Part shown: in pieces, positions 21,212 to 33,726 of the stretch | How positions within the stretch are numbered: position 1 is the first letter of the stretch | Layout of the letters: each line of letters begins with the position of its first letter | Assembly: GCA_049999725.1 (NCBI GenBank) | Contig: JBNGIS010005996.1 | Location: 1-58,097 of the forward strand | Direction: 5' to 3' | Length of the DNA: 58,097 nt | From: Haplomitrium mnioides | Lineage: Eukaryota; Marchantiophyta; Haplomitriopsida; Calobryales | The notes under the pieces: generated by a model | Database searches by the model: none | Told to the model about the DNA's origin: nothing | The model's input: the letters and a program-made list of their open reading frames with translations, nothing else | Translations under genes and position numbers: made by a program

Positions 21212-22636
21212 AGGTTCAAGAATTGACATCACACTGCGGAGCACAAACAATTTGAGGAGAAGCAACAAAGGAAAAAGGAGAAAAAAATCAAACCTCCATC
21301 ATGCGGTAGCAGATTGTAAAATCGATTGCAGAAAAGAAGCATGCTGAAAATTTCAGGAGCAGAAATTGCTCCTGCTGAAGAAAAATCGAAGCAGATTTGA
21401 AGAGAAATCGAAGCAGATTTGAAGGATCACTCATAGCAGGTTTGAAGGAGCACTCAGAGCAGAATCGAAGGAAGGAAGAGAGCTGGTTTTTTGCTGAACA
21501 AGAATCGCATGAAGGAAGAGAGGGGTTTTAGGTTTGCTGTTGAAGAAAAATTGAAGTAGAATCAAAGAAGTGCTCGAAGCAGAATTGAGAACCTGATTTC
21601 GTGACCCCGATTTGTGATTGCTGCCTATTTGTGACCCTGGCAACTTGACATTCGTTGAAGGAGTTCGCTGATTTTTAGGGTTCCAGCCTTCGAAGAAGAG
21701 TGTCAGCGTTTGTAGAAGAAAACAACTCGAACGAAAATCGAGGCAGTTTTCGAGGCAGAAATCTAAAGAATTTCTGCCAGCTCTTGGTCGAAGCAGGATC
21801 GCCCATACGAGGCGATTTGATAGGAGTTCGAAGCAGATGAATCGAAGCAGAACTCACATAGTTCTGCTCATCGATTCGACTTGTTGCTGAAGAAAATCAC
21901 AGCAGCAAGAAAAACGTCGAAGGTGTTCGTTGGTGGAAGACGAAATCGAAGAGTTTGCAGGGCAGGTCAAATTGCATGAGATTGCAGGTCAAGAAGACAT
22001 TGTTTGCAGGTTAGGAAGAAATCAAAGAGTTTGCTGCTGAAGAAAAAATTTGTCTGCTGGTGAAGAGCATCAAAGAGGAATTTGGAGGCATTATTGAAGC
22101 AAGAACAAAGGTGTTTTTTCTGTTGTGTGATTGAAAATCAAAGAAGGGAAAGGAGCAATCAAAGCGGTCTGCTCGTTGCATCGCTGCTGCAGATATAGCA
22201 GCACAAATCATTTTTTCTGTTTGTGGTTGAGCAGTAGAATCGAAGAAGGTTTTCTGATTGTTTTTGAAGAAGACAAAGGAGTCTTCAAGAAGCGTCTATT
22301 GAGGTGTTTTGTTGAAGGAGAATTGCAAGGATTGAAGAAACCAGTTGGCAGCAATCAAAGAGGGTTCCTTTCTTTTGGTTATTGAAGCAGAATGGAATCA
22401 AAGAGCATGCAGCAATCGAAGAGCTGGGAAAAATAGAGTGCACAAGATAAAAGGCATAAGTAGAGATCATCATGCCACAATTATTCTCAAAGGCAACAAT
22501 TAAGGTCTGTATGTTTTGTTATACGCAATTATAAGACAGAAATCTTCTACAAAAGCTCAACATTAAATACCTGAAATCCTTGAAACCTGAAACTGGACAA
22601 AGCTGATACTACAGTTCACTTAAGTCAGCAGAGAAG
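21212..22636 (+). other. Long purine-rich 5' leader of the copia element
   Basis: More than 1.4 kb separates the PBS from the gag start. From about 21350 to 22440 the plus strand is strongly enriched in A and G, with many variants of AATCGAAGCAG and GAAGAAAAATCGAAG. This gives a low-complexity, weakly repetitive leader. Short ATG-led frames exist but none looks coding. It may hold the packaging signal or an internal ribosome entry function (inference). Confidence 0.7.
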
Positions 22637-25600
22637 ATGGCAGATGGAATCTCCTAGATAGTTAGTGAGAAACTGACTAAAAACAATTACAATGTTTGAT
22701 CAATCAGAATGACCAATTTTATAAAAGGGAGAGGGTACTGGGATTTCATCACAGGAGATGAAGTTGAACCAGTGTTAGGCCCGTCCCCATCTAGTAAGGA
22801 GATGCATGCCTTCAAAACACATGTAGAGAAGGTCCATAAACTGTTGTACTTGCTAACCATCAGTGTCGATGACAAGATGATGGGTTATGTGCTAGTAGCT
22901 AAGACACCCAAGGAGGCTTGGGACATCCTGAAGGAGAGATATGCCATCACGTTAGATGCAAGGAAGTTGGCATTACAGATGGAATTTTTTAATCTAGAAA
23001 AGGAAAAAATGAGTGTAAATGCTTTTGCTTTGAAGATCAAATCACTAGCTGAGCAGCTAGCAAATGTTGGAGAAGAAGTGAAGGAGAGTGCTATGGTGGC
23101 AACTTGCCTGAATGGTTTAGACAAAGAGTATAAACACTTCAAAACATCAATGAGGACGAGAGAAGGAACCACATCCTTTTCACAATTGATTTCCATGCTA
23201 GTGGCATAAGAACTTGACATTGGAGGAGGTGCCTCAAGTAGTCAAGAACAAGCATTCTACTCTAATAGGGGTAGAGGAAGAGGAGGCAGAAGCTATGGTA
23301 GGAGTAATGTTGGCAGAGGTCGTTCAAACGACAATGCACAAAATCAGCATCGCCAATCAAACCAGTTTGGTGGTAGAGGCCAATTCAAAGGCAGGGGGAG
23401 TAATAGAGGATGTGGAAGCCAACCACAACATTCAGGGGGAGATTGCTATTACTGTGGTAAGCCAGGTCACATGGCAAAAGATTGCTACAAAAAACAGAAT
23501 GACATGAGAAACAACAAAGTGCATGGGAACTATGCAAGTTCCAGCAAGGCAAACAATGAGATATTGTTTGTCATGCAGCACGGATACTCATCTATAGCGT
23601 ATGGGAAGCAAAACAATGATGGAGATAAGTGGTTTGTTGATTCTGCATGTTCTAATCACATGACAGGCCACGGAGAGTGGTTTAAAGAAACCAGAAAATT
23701 GAGTACACCTGGTTATGTGAAGACAGGTGATTTTACTATGCATCCTATCCATCAGATTGGTAGCATACCAATAGTACTAGAGAATGGCAAAACAAAGTGC
23801 CTATCTAATGTGATGCATGTGCCAATGATTCAGAAAAATCTGATCTCAGTTGGACAATGTGTAGAGCAGAATATGCAGGTCAGGTTTAACCCCACTGATG
23901 TGTTTATTGAGGATTGGGGAAACAATTGCAACCTCATCACAAAAGGAAGTAGGAGTGGCAAGATGTTGACATTGGATGTGAGCATGCTTGAAATTTCAGA
24001 AGCCATGTTTGTACATGGTACGGGAGTTGTGTCAGACATAGAGATATGGCACAAAAGGATTGGACATGTTAATGTTCAAAAGTTGATGAATATGCATGGC
24101 TCAAGGGTAGTCACGGGGCTGCCCAAGTTCAAAGTAGAAGGAATGCAGAAAATATGTGAAGCATGCCAGTTTGGTAAACAAGCAAGGCAAGCATTCCCCC
24201 ATGATGCATATGTGGCAAGGAAGCCACTTGAGGTGGTACATTCAGATGTGTGGGGTCCAACAAAAACAAGATCCATTGGAGGGTGTACATACTATGTGAC
24301 CTTCATTGACGATTACTCCAGAAAAATCTGGATTTATTTCTTGAAGCAGAAGAGTGAAGTGTTTGATCACTTCAAACATTTTAGAGCTATGGTGGAAATA
24401 AAGAAGAGGCAGCAAATCAAGTGCTTGAGATCAGATGGTGGAGGAGAATATTTCTCCATAGAATTCTGCACCTACCTACAAAGAGAGGGGATTAAAAGGC
24501 AGCAAACATGCAGGTATACACCTCAACAAAATGGAGTTGCTGAGAGGACGAACCGACACATAGCAGAGGTGGCAAGAGCTTTGATGAATGAGAAGAATAT
24601 GCCACACTATTATTGGGAAAAAGCAGTGTCTACTGCTGTTTATATTATGAATAGAACACCTACAGCTGCAATTCATGGCATGACGCTAGAAGAGAAGTTT
24701 ACAGGGAGACGCTTAGACATTTCACACTTGAAAGTGTTTGGCTGTATTGCTTATGTCCATGTACCAACTGAGACACGCACCAAGTTAGATCCAAAAGCTA
24801 AAAAGTGTGTCTTCATTGGATATTCAAATGAGCAGAAAGGGTACAGGTGCTATTGTCCTACTACATGCATGCTGAGGGTGAGTAGAGATGTAGTATTTGA
24901 TGAGTTAAGTACTTGGTACGGGCAGAAATCGGTTGATGACACAAGTGAGACAAATGGACAGCAGGTTGTGTCAGAACCAACTCAGAAAATGCAAGTATTG
25001 AATGGACCATATGGTGAAGGCAGCAGCAGTGGCAGCACTAGTACATGGCAAGAAAGGCTGCGCAGGAATTTGGAGCAGTATACTCCAAATAACTCTCAAT
25101 CTGAAATGTCTCTAGGAGAAGGAGGTAGTGGTGATTCTGAAAATCTGGATGAAGAACTGAGATTACTCTCAACCTCAACATCAAGCCAAAAACAAAAGGA
25201 GCAGTAGGTACAAAGCATACCTTTGCGCAGAAGTGACATGGTGAAGTACCTTGTAGACAAGTTGATACAGAAAGGAGTGTTTGCAGCACATCATGCATAT
25301 ATGGTGCAAGTGATTACTGAGAAAGAACCTGTCATATTTGAGGATGCTATAGGAGATGAAAGATGGGAAGCTGCAATGATAGAAGAGATGGAAGCTCTTC
25401 AGAAAAACCAGACTTGGGAGCTGGTCGATTTACCCAAAGGGAAGAAAGCAATCGGATGCAAATGGGTCTACAAGTTGAAGAGGAGTGAAGATGGCAACAT
25501 AAGCAGATTTAAGGCCAGGTTAGTGGCCAAGGGATATGCCCAGACTCATGGGATAGACTATGAGGAGACCTTCAGCCCTGTAGTAGGAATGACAACCGTT

Positions 25601-26810
25601 CGGGCAGTTATAGCACTAGCTGCATCGAAAAAGTGGACTTTGCAACAAATGGATGTAAAAAATGCATTTCTGCATGGGGAGCTTGAAGAGGAGGTGTACA
25701 TGGTACAGCCACCTGGTTTTGTTGATCTGGAGCATTCAGATCAGGTATGCAAGTTGAAGAAGGCACTATATGGATTGAAGCAAGCACCTCGAGCATGGTC
25801 TAACAAGATAGGCGAATATCTTGTTTCGGTGGGCTTCAAGGTGTCAAAGTCTGATTATTCTTTGTATGTAAGGAAAACAGAGAAAGGTATGATGCTCATT
25901 CTGATCTATGTAGATGATTTGATTATGACATGAGGGAGTGAGCAGGATATTACTGAAGTGAAGAAATTGCTGCAACAAAAGTTCGATATGAAGGATCTTG
26001 GTGAGTTACGACATTTCCTTGGAATTGAGGTAATTAAAACAGAGCAAGGAATATAGATGATCCAGAGGAAGTATGCCTTGGATATGCTAGTCAAATATGG
26101 CATAACTTAGATCAGAATACAAAAATGATCGGTCATGAAGGAGAGTTGATTGAGGATCCAACAGGGTTCAGACAGATGGTAGGCAGCCTGATTTACATTA
26201 CCATCACCAGACCAGATCTAAGTTATGTTGTAGGTCTAGTAAGTCAGTTTATGCAGAAACCAAGGAAGCAGCATTTGGATGTAGTGCTCAGAATTTTTTG
26301 GTATGTAAAAGCTACACTTCAGTATGGGCTGTTTTATGATAGCAACAACAAATTTGAGCTTTTTGGTTTCACAGATGCAGACTGGGCAGGAAGCGCCAGT
26401 GATAGGAGGTCCACTAGTGGCTTTGTTTGTTCATTTGGAAGTGCTGGAATTGCTTGGAGCAGCAAAAAGCAACCTACAGTTGCTTCATCAAGTACAGAGG
26501 CTGAATACAGGGGAGCAGCCATGGCCACCTGTGAGGTAATGTGGTTACTGAAATTATTACAGGATTTGGATGTCAGAGTGGAGGAACTAGTGAAGGTTCA
26601 TTGCAAAGTATTCAATTGGCTAACAATCCTGTTTTTCATGCACGTTCAAAGCACATTAAGGTGCATTATCATTTTGTGAGAGAGAAAGTGTTGGCCATGG
26701 TGATTGATCTGCTGTACATCAGCACTGAAGGATAGGTTGCTGATATTTTTACGAAGGCGTTGGGCACCGAAAAGTTGCAGAAATTCAGACGGCAACTTGG
26801 TGTACAGATG
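22637..26810 (+). pseudogene. Copia gag-pol (Gag, protease, integrase, RT, RNase H), broken
   Basis: ATG 22637 opens a frame that reads through Gag and into Pol. The Gag core runs about 22709-23209. The zinc knuckle CYYCGKPGHMAKDC is at 23444-23485 after an Arg/Gly-rich stretch. The protease DSA is at 23639. The integrase HHCC zinc region lies near 24050-24175, with DDE residues at 24245, 24434 and 24542 (35 residues between the last two). RT has QMDVKNAFLHGEL and YVDD at 25907-25918. RNase H has TDADWAG and SSSTEAEY (about 26370-26510). Same-frame stops are at 22655, 22697, 23207, 25205, 25931 and 26054. A frameshift lies between 26054 and 26125. A small deletion near 26608 removes part of RNase H, and a TAG is at 26733. 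It cannot make a full polyprotein. Confidence 0.9.
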
Positions 26811-26818
26811 TTGAGCTC

Positions 26819-26827
26819 GAGGGGGAG
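26819..26827 (+). other. Polypurine tract of the copia element
   Basis: GAGGGGGAG directly abuts the 3' LTR, as needed for plus-strand priming. Confidence 0.85.
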
Positions 26828-27046
26828 TGTTGAAATATCGAGCTCTAATAGGCTGCCAGGCTGAGCTGGCAGCCCCCTTAGTTTATTTAGGGTTTGTAAT
26901 TTATATGGGGCAGATTGGAGTCGCGTGTTAGAGCACTCCTCCCCTGTTGTATTATTGAGGCCATTTTGAGCCATCTATGAATATAGAGAATTTCTCCATC
27001 CCCTGAGCGTATGTGATTTCGTGAGTTGAGCGCAGTGATTTTGACA
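26828..27046 (+). repeat. 3' LTR of the copia element
   Basis: 219 bp, TG...CA, about 96 percent identical to the 5' LTR by hand count. Followed by TTATC, the target duplication. Confidence 0.95.
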
Positions 27047-27051
27047 TTATC

Positions 27052-29739
27052 ACATCCTCGCTAGATCCATGTTGGTATATAGTTTGACTTGTAGTACATC
27101 CAGATAATTATAGACGTAAATAGCTGGCAATGGTATCCTTGCGAAACAATCAAGAGTTCCTACAAGAAGTCAAAAAGTAGGTTTTTGGCTAGCATCCCTT
27201 TTGATTTGTAAGTCAGTCCCAAAGAGTTTGTAGCAGTTTTTGGAACTCCGAGATGTTGTACGTTGGTAATTTCCTCTTATATACTCAATCCATTAGCTAT
27301 TAGTTCATAAATCTAACTATAAATCCTTTCTTTGTAATCGATTTATGCCCACCGTCCGTCATTGTCTTCAATGTGGAAGTTGCACCATCATATTGAAAAT
27401 AGTCGTACCCTTGATTTCACTCCAAAAATCCAAGACCTAATTTTACGATCCAAAGTCGACACAAGTATGATCCAATAGATGATCTTTATTGGATTCTATT
27501 GACTGATCCTTACTTTTATCCATGACTTCTTTAGTTTAGACCGACAATATCAAGTTGTTTGAAGCTATCTTCATTGGGGTAGCTTGACCATTGCCTTTGA
27601 CAACTTGTACAAAATTTTTTGTATCTGATGAATCTTTAGATGCTGATCCAATATATGGGACTTCTCCCGTCTGATAACATAAACCTTGAGACCCGATCTA
27701 TAGAAAATTTCAATTTGGCTCCAAGATTAATGGCTTATTAGAGCTAGACCATACTCTAGCCTATTTCGTTGGATTCCAACTCATGTCTGGTGGTGTAACC
27801 TGTCACAACCTAACTAGATAGTTTCTCCTCTTGATTGTGTCTCTATCAATTTTACCTAATAGTGTGGAATCCTTGTCCCTGCGCTTCCTCTCGGACCCAT
27901 GATGTTTGAATGAACCCATTCAAAAATTTAGTCCTCATAGCTCACATTGCATATTGCTTACGACTCTTATCTCACACCTACCCATCAGATGGGGGATTTC
28001 CCCTCCCTAGTCCCTTGCAGTCCAACATTGTCATGTTGTGGTTCAACTAGTGTGTAAAAAGGTAACAAAAGAAGAGAGAAATACAATCTTCTTACTTTAG
28101 ATAAATTTAGAGAAAATTGTAGAAGAAACGTCGAAGTACTTTTGAGAACCCTTAGGGGTCAAGATATCAGCAATGTACAGAGGATTAATTGCTACTCGTA
28201 ACCTTCCTCTTCCAAATCCTTTCTTTGTTGGTCTAAGAATCATTCATTGAGATCAGTTTCGGTAGTGGGTTGTATATTACTTCGGTGATAATTTCTTGAA
28301 TTTGATCATGAACTCACCTATTCTAGTTTTATTGCCAACAATTACTTATAGAGAGCAACAGGATCTCAAAATATACATTATGACCTGATTTGGAGTGGAT
28401 TTTTCTCAAGTCTTCATCAAATGGTTGTTCTTGGGTATATGTTGAATAGTCGATGTCGAACATTAAGTCACTTCATCAACTGGTCATCAGATCAAGGGAG
28501 AATTTTTTGTATTGTTTCTGTCTTATTTTTGCTCTGTCGCACTAAAGGGTTTACTTTTTGTTGTTCTTATAACAAATGAAAAAGAAGTTAACTTTCTCTT
28601 AGTAAAAACCCTAAAAAAAAGAAAAGAATAAGTCAGCTTTTTGGAAGGTTAGAGGAGTTTTCAGAGGAGGAAAAGTTCTAGCAGGCTAAAAATCAAAAGT
28701 TCTCAAAGAGCAACATCCCTTTTGCAAGAATTTTTGAGTCGTTTGGAGCTCTACTTAACTACTTATATGCGATTGAAGACAAAGGGGTCAAATCAAAGAT
28801 AACTTTACATTTTGAGTGATTGCAACATTTCTACAACAATTCTGGAAAAAAAAAATATCATTGGGAAGTTGATAACAAGGGCTATAGTTTTTCATCAAAT
28901 TGTGATGCATTTGGAGTCAAAATTATTCTATGATAGCCAATTGAAGTTGAAGAAATATTATTGAGGTTCTTCGAGTTCACTTTTCTTTTGACATTGGATA
29001 TGTGAATCTTCTTGTGAAATTTCAAGTCAAGAGCTTTTGAATCAAGAGAGTCATTACTTGAGCAAGTCCATGAGTGTTGTTTTTTGGTCTTTCAAAATAG
29101 CAAATGAGTTTTTGGTTGTGGTGAGCATTTGTTGCAAATTTCCAGCTGAAGTTCTATACCCAGCTTTCTTATGCTATCTAAACTTCAAATTAAGAGTTTC
29201 ATATCAAAAAAACCAGGAAACCTTATATTCTCTTTTACCAAAAATTGAGTAGAAAAGAGGGGAAGTTTGCTTACCTTTTGCTTTTGATTGAGAGGAATTG
29301 AAGTCATAAAGGCAATATGCACTCAATCTATACCATCTTTGCTTTATTTCAACACTTCATACAACATAATTTCACCTTTCACACAATTTTCTCTACAATC
29401 ATATACCTCATTTATTCCTAGACCTAGATTACTGCCACATGACAATGTCGGCTTTTGAGGTGAGTGATTTGTTGATCCAAGACATAATCAAACATTGCAA
29501 TTGCATGAGATTTTTCTAGCTCTGAAATTTCCTTGTTCCTCAACATTAGACGTCACCCACGCACTCACGCTATCTCGTATATTACAACTAGTCAATTGAT
29601 TAGTACATGGGAATACTTTGAACCAACCACTATATTACATTTCAACTTGAAGTCAGATGCTACTTGTCCGGTCTAGACACTCGATCTTGATACGGGCTCC
29701 TCCCTCTATGTCCTCAAGTCTAAAGAAACACTTACTTCA
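27052..29739. other. Unassigned stretch between copia and chromovirus-type gypsy
   Basis: AT-rich sequence with no frame I can assign. The part from about 28560 to 29740 lies where the leader and Gag of the following gypsy element should be, but stops are dense and no zinc knuckle is visible. It may hold a decayed 5' LTR. I could not find a partner repeat for one. Confidence 0.35.
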
Positions 29740-32630
29740 ATGAATGATGATATTTTGAAAGGGTTTGACGATGTGTTTCGAGATGATTTGCCAAAAAGGT
29801 TATTAGGTGACTAAGGAATGCTCTTTTTGATTGAGTTGATACTAAGTACTTCTTGTAATTAGCTTATATACTGGTTATCACCACAAGAATTAAAAGAGCT
29901 TTGCAAAACCTTAATGGGTCTTATTGAGAAGGATTTCATTCAATATAGTGCTTTGCCTTTAAAAAAACCAGTATATTTTGTGCCAAAAAAATGGTGGATT
30001 TTTTCTTTGTATAGATTATCACAACTTGAATAATCAAGCAATAAAGAATGCTTGTCTTTTATCAAGTATTCATGATTTGTTGGATTAGTTGAGTGGTGCG
30101 CAATATTTTCCTAAGTTGGATCTTTGAAGTGGCTATTGGCGAATTCCTATCAAGCCAAGTGATGCGTCAAAGACATCTTTTTACACAATGCATGGTCATT
30201 TTGAGTGGAAAGTTCTTATATTTGGTCTCACTAATGCCCCAACTATATTCATGGATCAAATGCATTGAGTTTTTGATGGGTTATTGGAATAATTCAATTT
30301 AATTATTCTTGGATGATATGCCTAGTTTTAGTAAAACTAAAGTTGAGCATCGAGATCATCTCAAAGAAGTATTACAAAGGTTGCGCAATTGGAAGTTTTA
30401 TTGCAAGAGGTCCAAGTGTGAATTTTTGAAGCAATAGGCTACTTATCTAAGGCACAAGGTGTTTGCGTACGGAATAAAGACGGAGGAAGAGAAAGTTAAT
30501 GTTATTGCAGAGTGGCCAACACCAAAAAATACAAAGGACACTAGAGCCTTCAATAGATTAGCAAGCTTTTTTTTGATGATTCATCTATTGTTATATGTAT
30601 ATTACTGCACCACTTACAAATCTGCTAGGCAAAGAGGTCAAGTTTCAATGGACCACCAAAGAGCGAGCGGCATTTCAACAACTCAAAAATACATTCTTGT
30701 CTTGTTCTATCCTACAGCTATATGATCTAAAGACACATTATGTAGTTGATTTTGATGCTTCTAATTTTGCTATTGGAGTAGTTTTAGGACAAGAGTTTGA
30801 AGATGAACTCCATCCAATTCCCTTCATGTCACGTCGATTAAATGAAGTGGAGAGAAATTATTCTACAATGTATCAAGAGCAACTTGCAATGGTTTATGCT
30901 ACCAAATTTTAGAGACACTATCATGTGGTAAAACCTATACTTATAAGCACTGACCACAAGCCATTTCTATAATCAATTCACTTGAAAAATGTGAGAAATT
31001 GTCATCATCGATGGGAGGATCAATTACAACTTTTTGATATCAAGTTGGAGTACAAGCTGAGAAGGTTCACACCATTTAAGATGGATTGTCATTAAGGTTG
31101 GATCATAAACTTAATACATTATAGGCGGAGAATGTGAACATGCTACATCTTGATGAAGCAACTAGTAGAGGTTATTGGCAAAAGCTACAAAAAGACGCCT
31201 TCTTCAAGCTTGTTTGCACACAATTGGTGGTCAAAGATAGAGAGTATCATACATTTTCTATTTGGGATGGTATTTTCCATTGAAGCCATCAAATATATGT
31301 TCTTTAAGTAGATGTGCTTTGAATGGTTTATTTGCAAAAAGCACATGACATTCCAATCCAAGACATCTTGGAGTAGACAAAACTAGAGAGTTGCTTCAAC
31401 GCACTTGGTGGTGGCCAATCTTGGCTCAAGACGTTTGTGGTTTTGTTCATTCTTATAAAAATTGTTGACAAAACAAGGTTTCAAATCAAAAGCCATCTGG
31501 ACTTCTTCAACTATTACCAATTCTTATTGCTCGTTGGGAGCATTTAATTTTGGATCTTGTCACTTCAATTTTGACTACACCTCGTAGCTTTATTGCAATT
31601 GCAGTGTTTGTGGACAAGCTTAGCAAATAGATTCATTTAGCACCAATGGTAGATACAGTGGATGCTCAATTATTGACAAAAAATTACTTTGATGTTGTCT
31701 TCTGCTAGCATGGAATGCCCAAGGTGTTAATATGTGAAAGGAATCTAAGTTTCACTAGAAAGTTTTGGCAAGAGTTGTTCACACTTTTGGGAACCAAACT
31801 CTATATATCTATCGTTTATCATCTTCAAACAAATGGGTAAGCAAAGCATGCTAATCTCACTGTGGAGAATATGCTTTGAGGATTTATCAAGATTCATTGC
31901 CCCAATTGGGAAAGTTTCTTATCGGCTACAGAGTTTACCTACAACAACTCCAAACAAGAAAATACTATATTTTCTCCTTTCTTTTAAAATTTGGGACAAC
32001 ATCCTCTTGTTTTGAGTTGTTTGCTTTCTCTTTTCTCTTTCAATGTTCTAAGTATTTCTACATTTTTGTCTTATTTATCTTCTTCTTTGCAATATACCCA
32101 CAACCATATTGTTATTGCTCAAAATCTACAAAAATATGCTAATAAACATCATCATGATTTCTCTTATATTTTAGGTGACAAATTTATGTTTTCTACTTAT
32201 AATCTTCCTTTGTCTTGAGATACTCAAGTTCGTAAGCTTTCTCTAGCTTGGATTGGTCCTTTCTCTATTTCCCAAGTTATTTCTCCCGTTGTTTACGAGT
32301 TTGATCCTCTTCTCTATATGAAAATTCATCTTGTCTTCCACATTTCTAAACTTAAGTCTTTTGTTTCTAGTTTGTCTTCTTTCCCAAACTGTGTTCAAAT
32401 TTCTCTTTTGTCTATAGTTCTTAATGATCATGAAGAATATGAAGTGGATATCATTTTGGCAAATCATGTTATCAAGTGAAAGCAACAACCTCAAGTTTAG
32501 TATAAAGTTTTGTTGAAGGGCAATCAACTTCATGATGCAACTTGGGAGCCATGTTCTAACCTTGACAGTGCTCAAGAGGCTATTATGTTGCTTGAAACTA
32601 CCAACACTAATGAGGACGTCATTGATTAGA
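29740..32630 (+). mobile_element. Degenerate Ty3/gypsy chromovirus-type element (internal part)
   Basis: Broken frames in gypsy order. The RT N-terminus GFDDVFRDDLPK is near 29760, followed by RT (KLDL-stop-SGYWRIPI near 30112, then FGLTNAPTIFMDQM) and RNase H (FDASNFAIGVVLGQ, about 30750). The integrase has HLGVDKTRELLQRTWWWP (about 31370) and HGMPKVL (about 31710). At the end is a chromodomain-like segment, YEVDIILANHVIK then LHDATWEP (about 32440-32560). A chromodomain after integrase marks the chromovirus branch. Stops and frameshifts occur throughout, and no LTR pair was identified. Confidence 0.75.
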
Positions 32631-32700
32631 AGGCAGAGATTATACAGTAGTACAAGCATGATGTTGTGATATTTATAAGAAATTAAAGAGGAGTGAAGAA

Positions 32701-33269
32701 GATGACTGTGACTATTAAAAAGCATTCACCTTTTAGTGAAGATTGATATAGAATCACTTGTAGGGTTGGATCACCTTTTGGTGAAGTGGTAGTAAGATTA
32801 CTTCCTTTTGAAGTTACTTTTATAAAAGTAGGATTAGATCACTTTTAGGGCTGAAATTGGAAGTGACTTGTAGGTTGAGAGCAAATTCTAAATGAGTAAA
32901 AACTCAAAGATAACTCTAGTAGAGTTATTCAACCAAATGCCAATAAGTCAAGCAAAGGCTAATAAGGCAAGCAAAAGTTAAGAGCGCAAACAACCAAAGA
33001 GCACAAGTGAATTGAGAGGAACTCCTAAATAAAGAGTTGGGAAATAAATCCCTTTTATTTATACTTGAGAAGAAGATATCATTCTACTTCCTTTACTTGC
33101 AAGTCACTTCCAATTTCAGCACTAAAAGTGACTTTGTCCTACTTCTCTTAAAGTGACTTCAAAGACAAGTAATCCTAATACCACTTCACTAAAAGCTCAT
33201 CCAACCCGAAAAGATATCTTATACCAATCTTCACAAAAAGTTGACACCTATTTGATAGTCACTGCCATC
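32701..33269. repeat. Imperfect inverted repeat (hairpin) after the chromovirus element
   Basis: Left arm about 32701-32875 and right arm about 33096-33269 are imperfect reverse complements. For example CTGAAATTGGAAGTGACTTG on the left pairs with the reverse complement at 33096. The loop is about 220 bp. It may be a MITE-like insertion or part of a decayed LTR region. No target duplication was established. Confidence 0.6.
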
Positions 33270-33379
33270 TCTTTCACTTGTCTCTTTTTTCTTATAAATA
33301 GCACAACATCTTCCTTATAGTACTACAATTGAGGTAATGAATTTGGTTTGTTCACTTTGGCTCAAACATATACCCCATT

Positions 33380-33703
33380 GTGACGCACGGTTCAGCAAAG
33401 GAATTCAAGAATGAGTCTTTTTTGAGAATTTTTGAAGAAAAATGGTTTTGGAGGGAGCTAAAAAGATGGAAACATTTATTAAAACTATGTGTTTTGAGGC
33501 TTTGGAAGGTGGTACTACAGAATCAGGTTTTGGATGAGCCAAATTTGTTTCTGGTTTTTAAATATGTGAGTCTGAAGAGGATTTCAGGAACTATTTCGAA
33601 GAGAGGAGTAGAACTTAAGTCAGAAGTGGCTTCAGAAGTTTCCCAATGGTTGGATACATTTCTGATTTTGGATTCGGAAGGGCACCGTATGAGGCTATTT
33701 TGA
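33380..33703 (+). CDS. Small LTR-encoded frame at the LTR start
   Basis: A frame of about 107 codons (SAKEFKNESFLRIFEEKWF near its start, ending RMRLF) begins almost at the first base of the LTR. The same frame is open to the same stop in the 3' LTR (43331-43649), despite about 10 percent divergence. It is rich in Lys, Arg, Trp and Phe. No family is recognised. Open frames in both LTRs hint at a coding role, but this could be an untranslated region that is stop-free by chance. Confidence 0.35.
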   Translation: MTHGSAKEFKNESFLRIFEEKWFWRELKRWKHLLKLCVLRLWKVVLQNQVLDEPNLFLVFKYVSLKRISGTISKRGVELKSEVASEVSQWLDTFLILDSEGHRMRLF

Positions 33704-33726
33704 AATCAAGTTGTTAAACGGTTCCC

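Larger units (their letters stand above)
20976..27051 (+). mobile_element. Complete Ty1/copia LTR retrotransposon (degenerate), 6066 bp
   Basis: LTRs are 20981-21199 and 26828-27046, both 219 bp, TG...CA, flanked by TTATC (20976-20980 and 27047-27051). The LTRs differ at 9 of 219 positions by my hand alignment, eight of them transitions. The PBS is at 21200 (TGGTATCAGAGC, initiator tRNA-Met type) and the PPT GAGGGGGAG at 26819-26827. Domain order is Gag-PR-INT-RT-RH, which is copia order, in one frame that starts at 22637 and carries stops and late frameshifts. The coding region is dead, but the structure is complete. Confidence 0.95.
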
